Shown here: positions 40,511-48,420 of the stretch, piece after piece | How the letters are laid out: each line of letters begins with the position of its first letter | How positions within the stretch are numbered: position 1 is the stretch's first letter | NCBI RefSeq assembly: GCF_001006485.1 | Contig: NZ_JUET01000092.1 | Span: 1 to 64,000 of the forward strand | Length of the DNA: 64,000 nt | Direction: 5' to 3' | Origin: Tannerella forsythia | GTDB taxonomy: Bacteria > Bacteroidota > Bacteroidia > Bacteroidales > Tannerellaceae | Position numbers and translations under genes: made by a program | Notes under the pieces: model-generated | Told to the model about the DNA's origin: nothing | The model's database searches: none | The model's input: only the letters and a program-made list of their open reading frames with translations

Positions 40511-42059
40511 CTGTATGCTCCTCCTTAGTAGTTTGTTTGGTGTCTTGATAAACGATGGAATGAAGAGCGAGAATATCATATACCGGATAAGTGTGAACAA
40601 TCTTGTCTTCATCATTTTCCCTTATAGTTCTATCGTTTGATTTCAGTAAATCATTTTCGATATAGGATTTAAAATTCGAAGCCATCGCTACCATCCTTTT
40701 CATTTTCTGTTCCGCCGCATGAGTATCTCTGTGCATAATACTCATCCACTGTCGTAAATGTGCTTTAATGGCGTTGCCCTCTTTTCCTTCCAACTTTTGT
40801 ATCTTTTTATTCAAATCGGAAATTTTCCAACGTCCAACAATTTCATGAAGATAATAGGGCCCAAATTCCCATGAATAATAGTTCTGAGGAGTAAGTTCGC
40901 GTTTTGCAATTTCATCAAAATCTTCCACAAACGAATCCTGTACTTTATGAAACATTAAACAAGAAGGAGCCAAACCATCCTGTTTGCGTTCATCTTTTTT
41001 CGCATCCTTCTTTGCCCTTGAGCACAATGCTTCCGCCAACGCATAACCGTAGTAAAACGGGAAAGATGATTTAATGTAGGCAATGCCGGCACAGGCTGTG
41101 AGTTTTCTGGCACCGTCTTTCCCAAAAACTTGATTGTCTTGCAAAATATCCCCGAGCAACCGTTCTGTCTGGTTTTCAAATTCCTCTAAAAAAACTTCTA
41201 CATACGGAATGGCAATGTCTCCACGACAAATGAGAGTCAAATCATCACCGCCAAGGACAATTGGACGAATGGGAATACATTCTAATCCGTCAAAATGTTT
41301 TTTCACTGCTTCAAAAGCGCTATTCGCAGCTTTCGTGGTTGCCTGATCCAATTTTTCTGAAAATTCTTTGAATACCTTTTCTTTTTTCCCAATTTTAGAA
41401 ACAATCTGTCCCAACCCATTGCCATCGGCATGGATAATAGCAATCCAATCGTTTTTATTAGTTATATCATTAATATCGAGAGCTATACGATCTTTTAAAT
41501 TTTCAATTCCAAATGACTTAATACATAATTCATAATGAGCAACGGAAACAACCGTTCGTTTTTTTTGTGTCGGGAGATCAAGAAAATCATCATCCTCTTT
41601 CTCAACAGCAGGCAATCCTGTTTTTCTTGACCTTTTTATCCCCATCAAACCGAGGGTAGTACTGCGCATGGGACGATTACGCTGAATGCGCAAACGTTCT
41701 TCCAACAATTCAACGGCCTTTTCAAAAGTTTTTGTCGGTTCTTCATCTCCATAAGTGACGACAGCCTGACTAACCGTGATTCCAGGAGCCATTTCCATCA
41801 CTTTTTTAGGAAACGCTTTCACGGCTTCTTCACACGCTTTCCTACTGTCAAAAATATGTTTGATATTTCCGGCAGCACGCAAGATGGATTTTTCATTTTG
41901 AGGACCTTTTTCCCCTCCAAATTCATCAAAAGCCGTGGTGCAGATCTCCTCCACCAACTCACTCGCCCCAACAATTTCACGCAGTTTGTTGGTCTGAAAG
42001 ATAAATCCTTGGATACCTTGTACTGCCGCTCCATAAAGGTATTTTGTTTTCTTTTCCAT
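40503..42059 (-). CDS. cas10: Cas10, HD-less, with intact cyclase palm
   Basis: 518 residues, short for Cas10. It opens directly with the first palm domain (LYGAAVQGIQGFIFQTNKLR, 8-27), so the N-terminal HD nuclease is absent. The second palm carries IIHADGNGLG (208-217) and the active-site GGDD at 270-273, predicting cyclic oligoadenylate synthesis. The segment between the palms (130-170, with KTGLPAV) lacks the Cys residues that form a zinc ribbon in most Cas10s. A helical small-subunit-like domain ends the protein. It is first in the operon, with a good AAAGGAG ribosome site. Confidence 0.92.
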   Translation of the reverse strand: MEKKTKYLYGAAVQGIQGFIFQTNKLREIVGASELVEEICTTAFDEFGGEKGPQNEKSILRAAGNIKHIFDSRKACEEAVKAFPKKVMEMAPGITVSQAVVTYGDEEPTKTFEKAVELLEERLRIQRNRPMRSTTLGLMGIKRSRKTGLPAVEKEDDDFLDLPTQKKRTVVSVAHYELCIKSFGIENLKDRIALDINDITNKNDWIAIIHADGNGLGQIVSKIGKKEKVFKEFSEKLDQATTKAANSAFEAVKKHFDGLECIPIRPIVLGGDDLTLICRGDIAIPYVEVFLEEFENQTERLLGDILQDNQVFGKDGARKLTACAGIAYIKSSFPFYYGYALAEALCSRAKKDAKKDERKQDGLAPSCLMFHKVQDSFVEDFDEIAKRELTPQNYYSWEFGPYYLHEIVGRWKISDLNKKIQKLEGKEGNAIKAHLRQWMSIMHRDTHAAEQKMKRMVAMASNFKSYIENDLLKSNDRTIRENDEDKIVHTYPVYDILALHSIVYQDTKQTTKEEHTDE

Positions 42060-42099
42060 ATTAATCGACTCCTTTCTGTTTGATTGTTGATACTGCTTG

Positions 42100-42107
42100 C
42101 AAAATTA
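42100..42107 (-). promoter_or_regulatory. -7 box (TAATTTTG) for the type III operon
   Basis: The minus strand reads TAATTTTG, matching TAnnTTTG, 41 bases upstream of the cas10 ATG in very AT-rich sequence. Confidence 0.45.
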
Positions 42108-42410
42108 TTATTTTTATCATTAAATTCGACTTTTTTCAAAAAAAATAAAGAAATATGCCTTTTTTGATTAAGTTGGTATTTTTTTAGTCTGTTATGGCTT
42201 TGGCTTTTATCAATCGATTCGTGTCTTTATATCACTTTTAAAGTGGTTTTAGAATAAATTGTAGTAATTTTTGTGTGAATTAGAGGTGGGAAAACTGTTT
42301 TTTATATACGAACGGATAAAAATTGAGGTCAGAATATCCGATAAGGATTTAGCCCTGCTTCAAATGGAACGTTTATGTATTATAAGGTGTTTTGAATAAA
42401 GACAAGGTAT
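42108..42410. other. AT-rich intergenic stretch upstream of cas10
   Basis: No gene is seen here. It holds copy 2 of the 42-bp repeat and otherwise only T-rich sequence. I searched it for CRISPR repeats and found no regularly spaced units. Confidence 0.6.
42299..42340 (+). repeat. 42-bp dispersed repeat, copy 2
   Basis: Starts TTTTTATATACGAACGGATA and ends GAATATCCG. See copy 1 at 28976; the two lie 13.3 kb apart in direct orientation. Confidence 0.75.
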
Positions 42411-42457
42411 GAAGTAAAATAAACAAGAGGGTGAACTTCAATCGATTACCCTCTTGT
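42411..42457 (-). terminator. Terminator of the spondin-like lipoprotein gene
   Basis: ACAAGAGGGT (42423-42432) pairs perfectly with ACCCTCTTGT (42448-42457). On the minus strand the hairpin is followed by TTTATTTTACTT. It lies 30 bases past the lipoprotein stop. Confidence 0.8.
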
Positions 42458-42486
42458 CCATATTCTTTTTATAAATGTAAGAAAAT

Positions 42487-43722
42487 CTATTCAATCGTAA
42501 TTTTAAGCACCTGATTTACTTCCGGTACGGGAAATTTCTTTCCAACGATGGATATCGGCATGCTTTCTTGTTCCGGAGTCCCTCCGAAAAGAGCCTGTTT
42601 ATTTCCTGCTCCGGGATACTGATCGACCCCTGTGCCCGAGTCCAATAAAGCCGTTTGTAAAGTAACATTTCCTTTATATAAGGCTGATATTTCTTTTTCA
42701 TTGGCATAAAACCAGTCATTGGAAAAACCGAACATGGTAGCATACGCAATCTTGTCACCTTTCATTGCTTCAAAACCGGTCATTATTTTTTGTCCGGGTG
42801 CTACAGGGGTATTACCTGCAACATAAACCCTTTTGACTCCGGCCGTCTTTTTCAGTGAATTCATGATTTTTTCCATATTTCCCGATTGAGACAGCTCTTT
42901 CAATCCCATTCCGTTATCTTTTTTCCCCAATTCATATATTGGGTTCTTCGTTCCGGAATAGACAACGACCAAAGCAGGAGATATACCGGTCATAATCCCC
43001 GTGTTTGCCTTCAGTTTTGCCAACATCTTATCAATCTTTCCCATTTGAGCGATAGCCGTAATTTCAGGATTGGAAACTTTTCCGGGGGTAAAAAAAGGCA
43101 TTTCAGCCAATAATTTTTTTCCGTTATAGTTAGAAACGGCCCAAATGCCCGGGGAAAAAGGAGTTTCATGTTTCGTACCTTTCGAGATGTTGGATATGGT
43201 CAATGTGAATTCGGATGAAGATTCATTGTAATTCAAACTGAGTTTCATCAATTGGGCTGCATTCACTCCGTTTACTTCCATAACCGGCTTGGACTCGACG
43301 GCCCCTGTTTGGTCGTTCTTCGTGCCGTTATCCCATAGTTTCACGTACGAGGATACGTCTCCGGTCATTGCTTTTCCCTGTTCATCATATAGCTTAATAC
43401 CTGGCTGTTGTGATGCAAAGAACCAATCTTTTGACGCACCGTACATTGTTGCAAACATCAAAGCCTGTGTTTTACCGGCATGAAATTTGAAACTTACGGA
43501 GCTCCCTGGTAGAATGATCGGTTCTTTTACTTTTTCATCTCCTTCGCCTTTGAAAAAACCGCTCTCTACAAAATCTTTCACTGCGACGACATTTTCAAAA
43601 GAAATGGTCCTTTTTTCCGAACCTTTTTCCATTTTGTCGTCAGCCTTATCGCACGAAACAAACAAACATGAGGATACAATTCCACCCGCCAAAATCATGG
43701 CTTTCATCTGATTTTTTTTCAT
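42487..43722 (-). CDS. Lipoprotein with two spondin-like repeats
   Basis: 411 residues from MKKNQMKAMILAGG; earlier in-frame codons lie upstream of the signal peptide. The lipobox ends FVSC (Cys near residue 22), so it should be lipid-anchored in the envelope. Two homologous units follow: one with ALMFATMYGASKDWFFA and SPGIWAVSN, the other with KIAYATMFGFSNDWFYA. The sequence around N/KDWF resembles the spondin_N domain. It follows an ECF sigma/anti-sigma pair, which probably controls it. Ligand unknown. Confidence 0.7.
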   Translation of the reverse strand: MKKNQMKAMILAGGIVSSCLFVSCDKADDKMEKGSEKRTISFENVVAVKDFVESGFFKGEGDEKVKEPIILPGSSVSFKFHAGKTQALMFATMYGASKDWFFASQQPGIKLYDEQGKAMTGDVSSYVKLWDNGTKNDQTGAVESKPVMEVNGVNAAQLMKLSLNYNESSSEFTLTISNISKGTKHETPFSPGIWAVSNYNGKKLLAEMPFFTPGKVSNPEITAIAQMGKIDKMLAKLKANTGIMTGISPALVVVYSGTKNPIYELGKKDNGMGLKELSQSGNMEKIMNSLKKTAGVKRVYVAGNTPVAPGQKIMTGFEAMKGDKIAYATMFGFSNDWFYANEKEISALYKGNVTLQTALLDSGTGVDQYPGAGNKQALFGGTPEQESMPISIVGKKFPVPEVNQVLKITIE

Positions 43723-43735
43723 ATAAACTAAGAAT

Positions 43736-44014
43736 TTAATAAATAAAATTAGGGTTTTGGTTAATATATGATTGAATATAGTTATCCGTAAAAACATGAC
43801 TTGAGCATGCATTCCTCATCGGAATGCAAATTGCTGTTTCGATAGATTCCGTTTTTTTCGAGAAGACGGTATCGTAAACCGGACGAACAGCCATGCAGTC
43901 GATATATTTTGCTTGAATAAGAACGAATTTCCCATTTCGGAACAACGAGTCCGCGATGGATTTGAGAAATCGTGTTACAGCAATTGTAATAAAGATAATA
44001 TGTCTTTTATTCAT
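43736..44014 (-). CDS. Small hypothetical protein in the ECF-spondin cluster
   Basis: 92 residues (MNKRHIIFITIAVTRFLKSI at the start), with a short hydrophobic N-terminus that could be a weak signal or anchor and four scattered Cys. No domain is recognised. It lies between the putative anti-sigma gene and the lipoprotein gene on the same strand, 13 bases from the latter. It may be real or chance coding. Confidence 0.4.
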   Translation of the reverse strand: MNKRHIIFITIAVTRFLKSIADSLFRNGKFVLIQAKYIDCMAVRPVYDTVFSKKTESIETAICIPMRNACSSHVFTDNYIQSYINQNPNFIY

Positions 44015-44109
44015 TTGTCAGTTTTTATAAAGAGTTCAAATAACCATTATTGGAAATTTGTTTCGTTACTTTAGTCGCCGATTCTTTAAAATCCTGACAA
44101 AAGAAAAGA

Positions 44110-44391
44110 CTAAAAATGCATCTTTTTTTTTATGTTCTCCTTAAATAGTTGGATTTCATCAGTATGAAAAGATTCTTTTGTGTATTCTTTCCGTTTATTT
44201 CGTAAAATACGGTCTAACTGTTTTACTTTTCGGTAATAGGCACGACACCATTTACAAAAATACAGATGAAGCGATAACCGTATTCTTTTTACAAATGAGA
44301 GTTCTCCCGCAGTCTCTCTCTCAATCAGCAAAGTAGCTTTGCTACATGGCAGAATGAGAAGGTGTATCCATTTATTTAATGTTGCATTCAT
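44110..44391 (-). CDS. Putative anti-sigma factor (short Cys/His type)
   Basis: 93 residues. The pattern LPCSKATLLIE, then LSLHLYFCKWCRAYYRK, matches small zinc-finger-like anti-sigma proteins in which CxxC and an upstream Cys or His bind metal. No membrane segment is present, so it would act in the cytoplasm. It overlaps the ECF sigma stop by one base. Confidence 0.65.
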   Translation of the reverse strand: MNATLNKWIHLLILPCSKATLLIERETAGELSFVKRIRLSLHLYFCKWCRAYYRKVKQLDRILRNKRKEYTKESFHTDEIQLFKENIKKKMHF

Positions 44392-44939
44392 TATTGTTCA
44401 AACCAGTTTCGTTCCAAACATTCTCTCAATTGCAAACGACTCCGTTGCAATACTTTCCATAAATTAGTCGTTGTAAGTCCAATTTCCTGACAAATCTCGA
44501 TGGCTTTCTTTTCCTGGAGGTAATATAATTTTACGAGAAGCTTCCATTTGGGCGGAAGGCGATCTATGCAGTTTTCCAAAGTGTCGTTAAATTCTGTATT
44601 GTCTGTAAGATGATCGGTGTCATCATTCCAATAGTTGAGCACATTTCCATCTTTCCAAAAGCCTGTTTCGTCAAAAAAATGAGACAGACTTATGGTGGAT
44701 GGAGCTTTGTATTTCTTCCTGTAAAAATCTGCTGTTTTGTTACGGAGGATATTGTACAACCACGTGAGAGGATCACTTTTACCCTGAAACGTATGATATG
44801 CCGAATGCGCTGTGATGAAAACTTCCTGAACCATATCCATCGCATCCTCTTTGTCTGAAAGTAAATATCGCGCCCTTTCAAGAAGTGGCCGGGAGTATCG
44901 TTCTATCCATTTATTTAATTCTCTATCTTTCAGATTCAT
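44391..44939 (-). CDS. ECF RNA polymerase sigma factor
   Basis: 182 residues. Region 2 spans about 5-75 (YSRPLLERARYLLSDKEDAM, WLYNILRNKTADFYR) and region 4 about 120-175 (DRLPPKWKLLVKLYYLQEKK, GLTTTNLWKVLQRSRLQL). It belongs to a group that pairs with small zinc anti-sigma proteins rather than FecR. It is first gene of the cluster; a perfect palindrome lies about 70 bases upstream. Confidence 0.85.
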   Translation of the reverse strand: MNLKDRELNKWIERYSRPLLERARYLLSDKEDAMDMVQEVFITAHSAYHTFQGKSDPLTWLYNILRNKTADFYRKKYKAPSTISLSHFFDETGFWKDGNVLNYWNDDTDHLTDNTEFNDTLENCIDRLPPKWKLLVKLYYLQEKKAIEICQEIGLTTTNLWKVLQRSRLQLRECLERNWFEQ

Positions 44940-45008
44940 AATGCATCTTCATTCATCATCTCACCTCATCCGATTTAAACATGCAATATTCGTGAAAAAA
45001 TCCTGAAT

Positions 45009-45025
45009 ATGCAAATGATTTGCAT
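45009..45025. promoter_or_regulatory. Palindrome ATGCAAATgATTTGCAT upstream of ECF sigma gene
   Basis: Perfect 8-base arms with a 1-base spacer, 70-86 bases upstream of the sigma-factor ATG. The geometry fits a dimeric regulator site better than a hairpin. Confidence 0.4.
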
Positions 45026-45040
45026 AGATTTTTTGCTTTC

Positions 45041-45095
45041 TGCAGATACGGTGAGAAGGTACAACGAGTGCCGAGATCAAAGTTGTTTCAGGCAT
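45041..45095 (+). repeat. 55-bp IS-end repeat, copy 2 (3' end of HAD gene)
   Basis: Matches 30188-30242 at about 45 of 55 positions without gaps. The shared part includes the last codons (CLKQL) and stop of the HAD gene and 36 bases beyond. Confidence 0.7.
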
Positions 45096-45706
45096 CGGTC
45101 GACATCGGCTCGCCAGTCTTTGCCGTTTTCGGCAAGCAAGGTTACGAATCCTAACGACCTTGCCGTTTCGAGATGCTGTATGCCATCGTCGATATATAAA
45201 GATTCGGAGGGGATGATGCCGCTGTCGGCGATCATTTTCCGGAAAATTTCGGGATGGGGTTTCATGCATTTCAGTTCGTACGAGAAATACATCCGGTCGA
45301 AATAGTCGGAAATCGGGCGGCGGGCCTCGGAGAAGTCGCTCGTTTTTGCCCATTCCACGATCATATCGTTGTTATTGCTCAGCACGTAGCATTTGTATTG
45401 TTTACGGAGTTCCAGAATATAATCGAGCTTATAGACGGGCGCAGGATTGACCATGCTCTTCCATGCTTCACGGATGGCATCGGGGTGAAGTTCTTTTCCG
45501 CAATGATCGGATAATAGTTGGCAGAATTCGAGCGTTGTGATGTCACCGTTTTCAAGCGAACCGAACAGTCCGTTGTGGCTGTAAGGATTGATGAGGTCGG
45601 ACGCGTCGCTGACTCCCAAGGCCTTGAACTGACGGACGGAACGCTCACGCGAGAGGTCTACCAGCACGCCTCCCATATCGAATACAATGTTTTTTATCAT
45701 AGTCAT
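45077..45706 (-). CDS. HAD-superfamily hydrolase (phosphatase-like)
   Basis: 209 residues from MTMIKNIV, or 207 from the second ATG. HAD motifs: I VFDMGGVLVD (second Asp replaced by Gly, as in many haloacid/epoxide-type HADs), II VLSNNND, III Lys in MKPHPEIF, IV YIDDGIQH. A helical cap is inserted after motif I. Substrate unknown. The last five codons and stop match the end of the IS transposase at 30 kb, so the native C-terminus may have been replaced. The start codon abuts a terminator T-run. Confidence 0.82.
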   Translation of the reverse strand: MTMIKNIVFDMGGVLVDLSRERSVRQFKALGVSDASDLINPYSHNGLFGSLENGDITTLEFCQLLSDHCGKELHPDAIREAWKSMVNPAPVYKLDYILELRKQYKCYVLSNNNDMIVEWAKTSDFSEARRPISDYFDRMYFSYELKCMKPHPEIFRKMIADSGIIPSESLYIDDGIQHLETARSLGFVTLLAENGKDWRADVDRCLKQL

Positions 45707-45753
45707 AAAAAAACGAAGCGCGAGGTATCTCTTGATCCTCCGCGCTCCGTCGT
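45707..45753 (-). terminator. Terminator between DUF1015 gene and HAD gene
   Basis: AGCGCG-AGG (45717-45725) pairs with CCTCCGCGCT (45737-45746). On the minus strand a run of seven T follows and ends exactly at the HAD ATG, so HAD expression would need read-through or a promoter inside the hairpin. Confidence 0.65.
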
Positions 45754-45758
45754 TTTTT

Positions 45759-47003
45759 TTAAGTCAGTTTATGGATTACCAGTCCCGAACGCAGTTTCGG
45801 TTCGAACCACGTCGTTTTGGGCGGCATGATATTGCCTGTATCGGCGATGTCGATCAATTGCTTCATCGAGACGGGGTAGAGCGCAAGCGCCACTTTCATT
45901 TCGCCGCTGTCGACCCGTTTTTTCAACTCGCCTAATCCACGGATACCGCCGACGAAGTCGATCCGTTTATCACTACGTAAATCTTTGATTCCAAGAATTT
46001 CGTCGAGAATCAGGTTCGATGAGATCGTTACGTCGAGCACGCCAATCGGGTCATTGTCATCATACGTTCCCGGTTTGGCCGTGAGCGAATACCAGTTTCC
46101 GCTGAGGTAGAGCGAGAACTCGTGCAGACGTGTCGGTTTGAAAATCTCCGGACCTTTCTTTTCGACGGTAAAGTGTTTGGAGAGTCTGTCCAGAAAAGCT
46201 TCGTCCGACAGTCCGTTCAGGTCTTTCACGACGCGGTTGTAATCGATAATCGTCAATTGGTTGGCCGGAAAACAAACAGCCATGAAGTAGTTATATTCCT
46301 CATCGCCGCGATGGTTCGGGTTTTGCTGCGCTTTCTCGGCGCCGACGAGCGCGGCCGCGGCCGAACGGTGATGCCCGTCGGCGATATACATGGCCGGCAT
46401 GGCTGCAAACAGTTCGGTGATGCGCCGGATATCGGCCTCATCGTTAATCACCCAGAACGTATGACGGAAACCGTCTAACGCGGCCGTAAAATCATATTCG
46501 GGCTGCCCGGCCGTATATTGGGCCACAAGTGCGTCGATCTCTCCGTTTTCGGGATAAGCGAAGAATACGGGCTCGATATTGGCGTTGTTCACCCGCACGT
46601 GTTTCATGCGGTCCTCTTCCTTGTCGCGGCGCGTGAGTTCGTGCTTCTTGATTTTGCCGGTCATATAGTCTTCGACATAAGCGCAAACCACTAGCCCATA
46701 CTGAGTCTTTCCATCCATCGTCTGGGCGTAGATGTAGTACTGTTCTTTATCGTCCTGTACCAGCCACCCTTTGTCTTGAAACGTTTTGAAGTTCTCCGCC
46801 GCTTTCTCATAGACTTTCGGGTCATGCTCGTCGGTGCCGACGGGGAAGTCTATTTCGGGTTTGATGATGTGATAGAGCGACTTTTCGTTACCCTGCGCTT
46901 CGGCACGCGCTTCTTCGGAGTTCAACACGTCGTAAGGGCGAGACTGTACCTGTTCCACTACGTCCTTCGGCGGACGTATGCCTTTGAAAGGTTTAATTTT
47001 CAT
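45759..47003 (-). CDS. DUF1015 family protein
   Basis: 414 residues beginning MKIKPFKGIRPPKDVVEQVQ, the hallmark of DUF1015. Other conserved pieces: RPYDVLNSEEA, MYIADGHHRSAAA near residue 235 and the C-terminal KTTWFEPKLRSGL. The HHR stretch resembles a ParB/sulfiredoxin-like nucleotide pocket. The family is regularly found next to serC and serA in Bacteroidetes; a link to serine metabolism is inference. Confidence 0.88.
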   Translation of the reverse strand: MKIKPFKGIRPPKDVVEQVQSRPYDVLNSEEARAEAQGNEKSLYHIIKPEIDFPVGTDEHDPKVYEKAAENFKTFQDKGWLVQDDKEQYYIYAQTMDGKTQYGLVVCAYVEDYMTGKIKKHELTRRDKEEDRMKHVRVNNANIEPVFFAYPENGEIDALVAQYTAGQPEYDFTAALDGFRHTFWVINDEADIRRITELFAAMPAMYIADGHHRSAAAALVGAEKAQQNPNHRGDEEYNYFMAVCFPANQLTIIDYNRVVKDLNGLSDEAFLDRLSKHFTVEKKGPEIFKPTRLHEFSLYLSGNWYSLTAKPGTYDDNDPIGVLDVTISSNLILDEILGIKDLRSDKRIDFVGGIRGLGELKKRVDSGEMKVALALYPVSMKQLIDIADTGNIMPPKTTWFEPKLRSGLVIHKLT

Positions 47004-47017
47004 GTTGGATTCATATT

Positions 47018-47088
47018 AAAAGACCTCCCGAAATCGTAATCGCAAACACGATAATAACGATTGTGTGCATGATCTGCGGGAGGTCTTT
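47018..47088 (-). terminator. Long-loop hairpin after serA
   Basis: AAAGACCTCCCG (47019-47030) pairs perfectly with CGGGAGGTCTTT (47077-47088); on the minus strand TTTTAAT follows. The 46-base loop has its own short complementary pieces (AATCG/CGATT). It lies 8 bases past the serA stop and 15 before the DUF1015 ATG, so it may act as an attenuator. Confidence 0.7.
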
Positions 47089-47096
47089 CCGGTTCA

Positions 47097-48017
47097 TTAC
47101 TTGTTTACCTGAAATGTTCGATTACCGTTCTTCAGGAAGTCCACAATCTGGTTGGCTGCGGCGATGCCGGCGTTGATGTTGGCTTCGGCCGTTTGTGCAC
47201 CCATTTTCTTGGGAGTACTGAAGTAGCGTCCGGCAAACTTCTCGGTCAGTTCGGCATGATTGCCCGGCATGATGTCCGTGAGGTACTTGAAGTCGGGGCG
47301 TTCTTCCATCACCTTGACCAGATCGGCCTCGTTAACCACTTCCTTGCGTGCCGTGTTGATGAGCATGGCTCCCTTGGGCATGCCGGAAAGCAGATCGTAA
47401 CCGATCAGGTTTTTCGTTTCGGGTCTGGACGGAACATGCAAGGAGATGAACTGGCACGTTTTGTACAATTCTTCGGCCGATGAAACGGCTTTCACACCGT
47501 CAGCCTCGATGATGCTGGCGGGGCGTGAGTGATGGTAGGCGTAGACCTCCATCCCGAACCCTTTGGCGATGCGTGCGACGAGGCGTCCGATGTTTCCATA
47601 CGCATGGATTCCGAGTTTCTTACCTAACAGTTCGGTGCCGGAAGAACCGTTGAACAGGCCGCGTACGCCGTACACCATCAAGCCTAATGCCAGCTCGGCC
47701 ACGGCGTTCGAGTTTTGCCCCGGCGTATTCATCACGCATACGTTGTGCGCTGTCGCGGCCTCGAGGTCTACGTTGTCATAGCCTGCGCCGGCGCGCACGA
47801 CAATTTTCAGTTGCTTGGCCGCATCCAGCACTTCGCTGTCGACCTTATCGCTGCGGACGATAAGTGCGTCCGCATCTTTCACGGCATCGAGCAGTTGGGC
47901 TTTATCGGTATATTTTTCCAACAGCACACATTCCATTCCGGCTTGTTCTACAGCGTCACGGATTCCTTTCACTGCCACAGCGGCAAACGGTTTTTCTGTT
48001 GCAATTAAGACTTTCAT
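47097..48017 (-). CDS. serA: D-3-phosphoglycerate dehydrogenase, short form
   Basis: 306 residues, the form without a C-terminal ACT domain. It oxidises 3-phosphoglycerate with NAD in serine synthesis. Motifs: VRAGAGYDNVDL near residue 77, the Rossmann stretch LGIHAYGNIGRLVA, LHVPSRPETKNLI and INTARKEVVNE. The usual catalytic His near the C-terminus appears in PGNHAEL. It lacks the allosteric serine-binding domain, so feedback control would differ from E. coli SerA. Confidence 0.93.
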   Translation of the reverse strand: MKVLIATEKPFAAVAVKGIRDAVEQAGMECVLLEKYTDKAQLLDAVKDADALIVRSDKVDSEVLDAAKQLKIVVRAGAGYDNVDLEAATAHNVCVMNTPGQNSNAVAELALGLMVYGVRGLFNGSSGTELLGKKLGIHAYGNIGRLVARIAKGFGMEVYAYHHSRPASIIEADGVKAVSSAEELYKTCQFISLHVPSRPETKNLIGYDLLSGMPKGAMLINTARKEVVNEADLVKVMEERPDFKYLTDIMPGNHAELTEKFAGRYFSTPKKMGAQTAEANINAGIAAANQIVDFLKNGNRTFQVNK

Positions 48018-48020
48018 GAT

Positions 48021-48056
48021 AATTAATTGTCAGTTGTTAATTGTTAATGGTTATTC
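48021..48056. repeat. AT-rich repeat flanking the four-helix-bundle gene, serA side
   Basis: Contains repeated TAATTGT/CAGTTGT units ending TTAATGGTTATT. It is related, in inverted orientation, to the tandem repeat at 48421-48448 and supplies the last codons of the small gene. Confidence 0.5.
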
Positions 48057-48418
48057 TTTTCAACAATCTGTTTTTTCTTTGTTTTGATAATGCTTGTCAA
48101 GAGTTTAATCAGCTCGGTACAATCTGCCAGTAAAGATCCCGATTCACGCGAATTCAGATAATCGGTTGCTTCGAGTAAACGAAGCCAATACATAGACTCC
48201 GAACATTCTTTTTGTGCAATTGCCAATTTATGGATAAAATCCAAATCAGACTCGGCCTGTGTGCTTTCGGCAATGTTGGCTCCGATCGATGTCCCGGAGC
48301 GTAACAATTGTTTCGACATACAAAACTCCTTTTTCTCATCACATAAATAGGTGTATAATTTCACGATACGAATCGAAAAAGCGAAGCTTTTACTCTCCAG
48401 CACATTGCCTTTCTTCAT
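48044..48418 (-). CDS. Four-helix-bundle protein (S23/IVP family)
   Basis: 124 residues from MKKGNVLESKSFAF. The pattern KSFAFSIRIVKLYTYLCDEK, LLRSGTSIGANIAES and KECSESMYWLRLL belongs to the 23S rRNA intervening-sequence protein family (TIGR02436), which includes the Avd accessory proteins of diversity-generating retroelements. Members form basic pentamers that bind nucleic acid. Here it interrupts the serC-serA pair and is flanked by AT-rich repeats. Confidence 0.85.
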   Translation of the reverse strand: MKKGNVLESKSFAFSIRIVKLYTYLCDEKKEFCMSKQLLRSGTSIGANIAESTQAESDLDFIHKLAIAQKECSESMYWLRLLEATDYLNSRESGSLLADCTELIKLLTSIIKTKKKQIVEKNNH

Positions 48419-48420
48419 TG

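Noticed and set aside
42060-42486. Possible CRISPR array next to cas10
   Set aside because: Read base by base for repeats: only the single 42-bp dispersed repeat and the lipoprotein terminator occur, with no regular repeat-spacer units.
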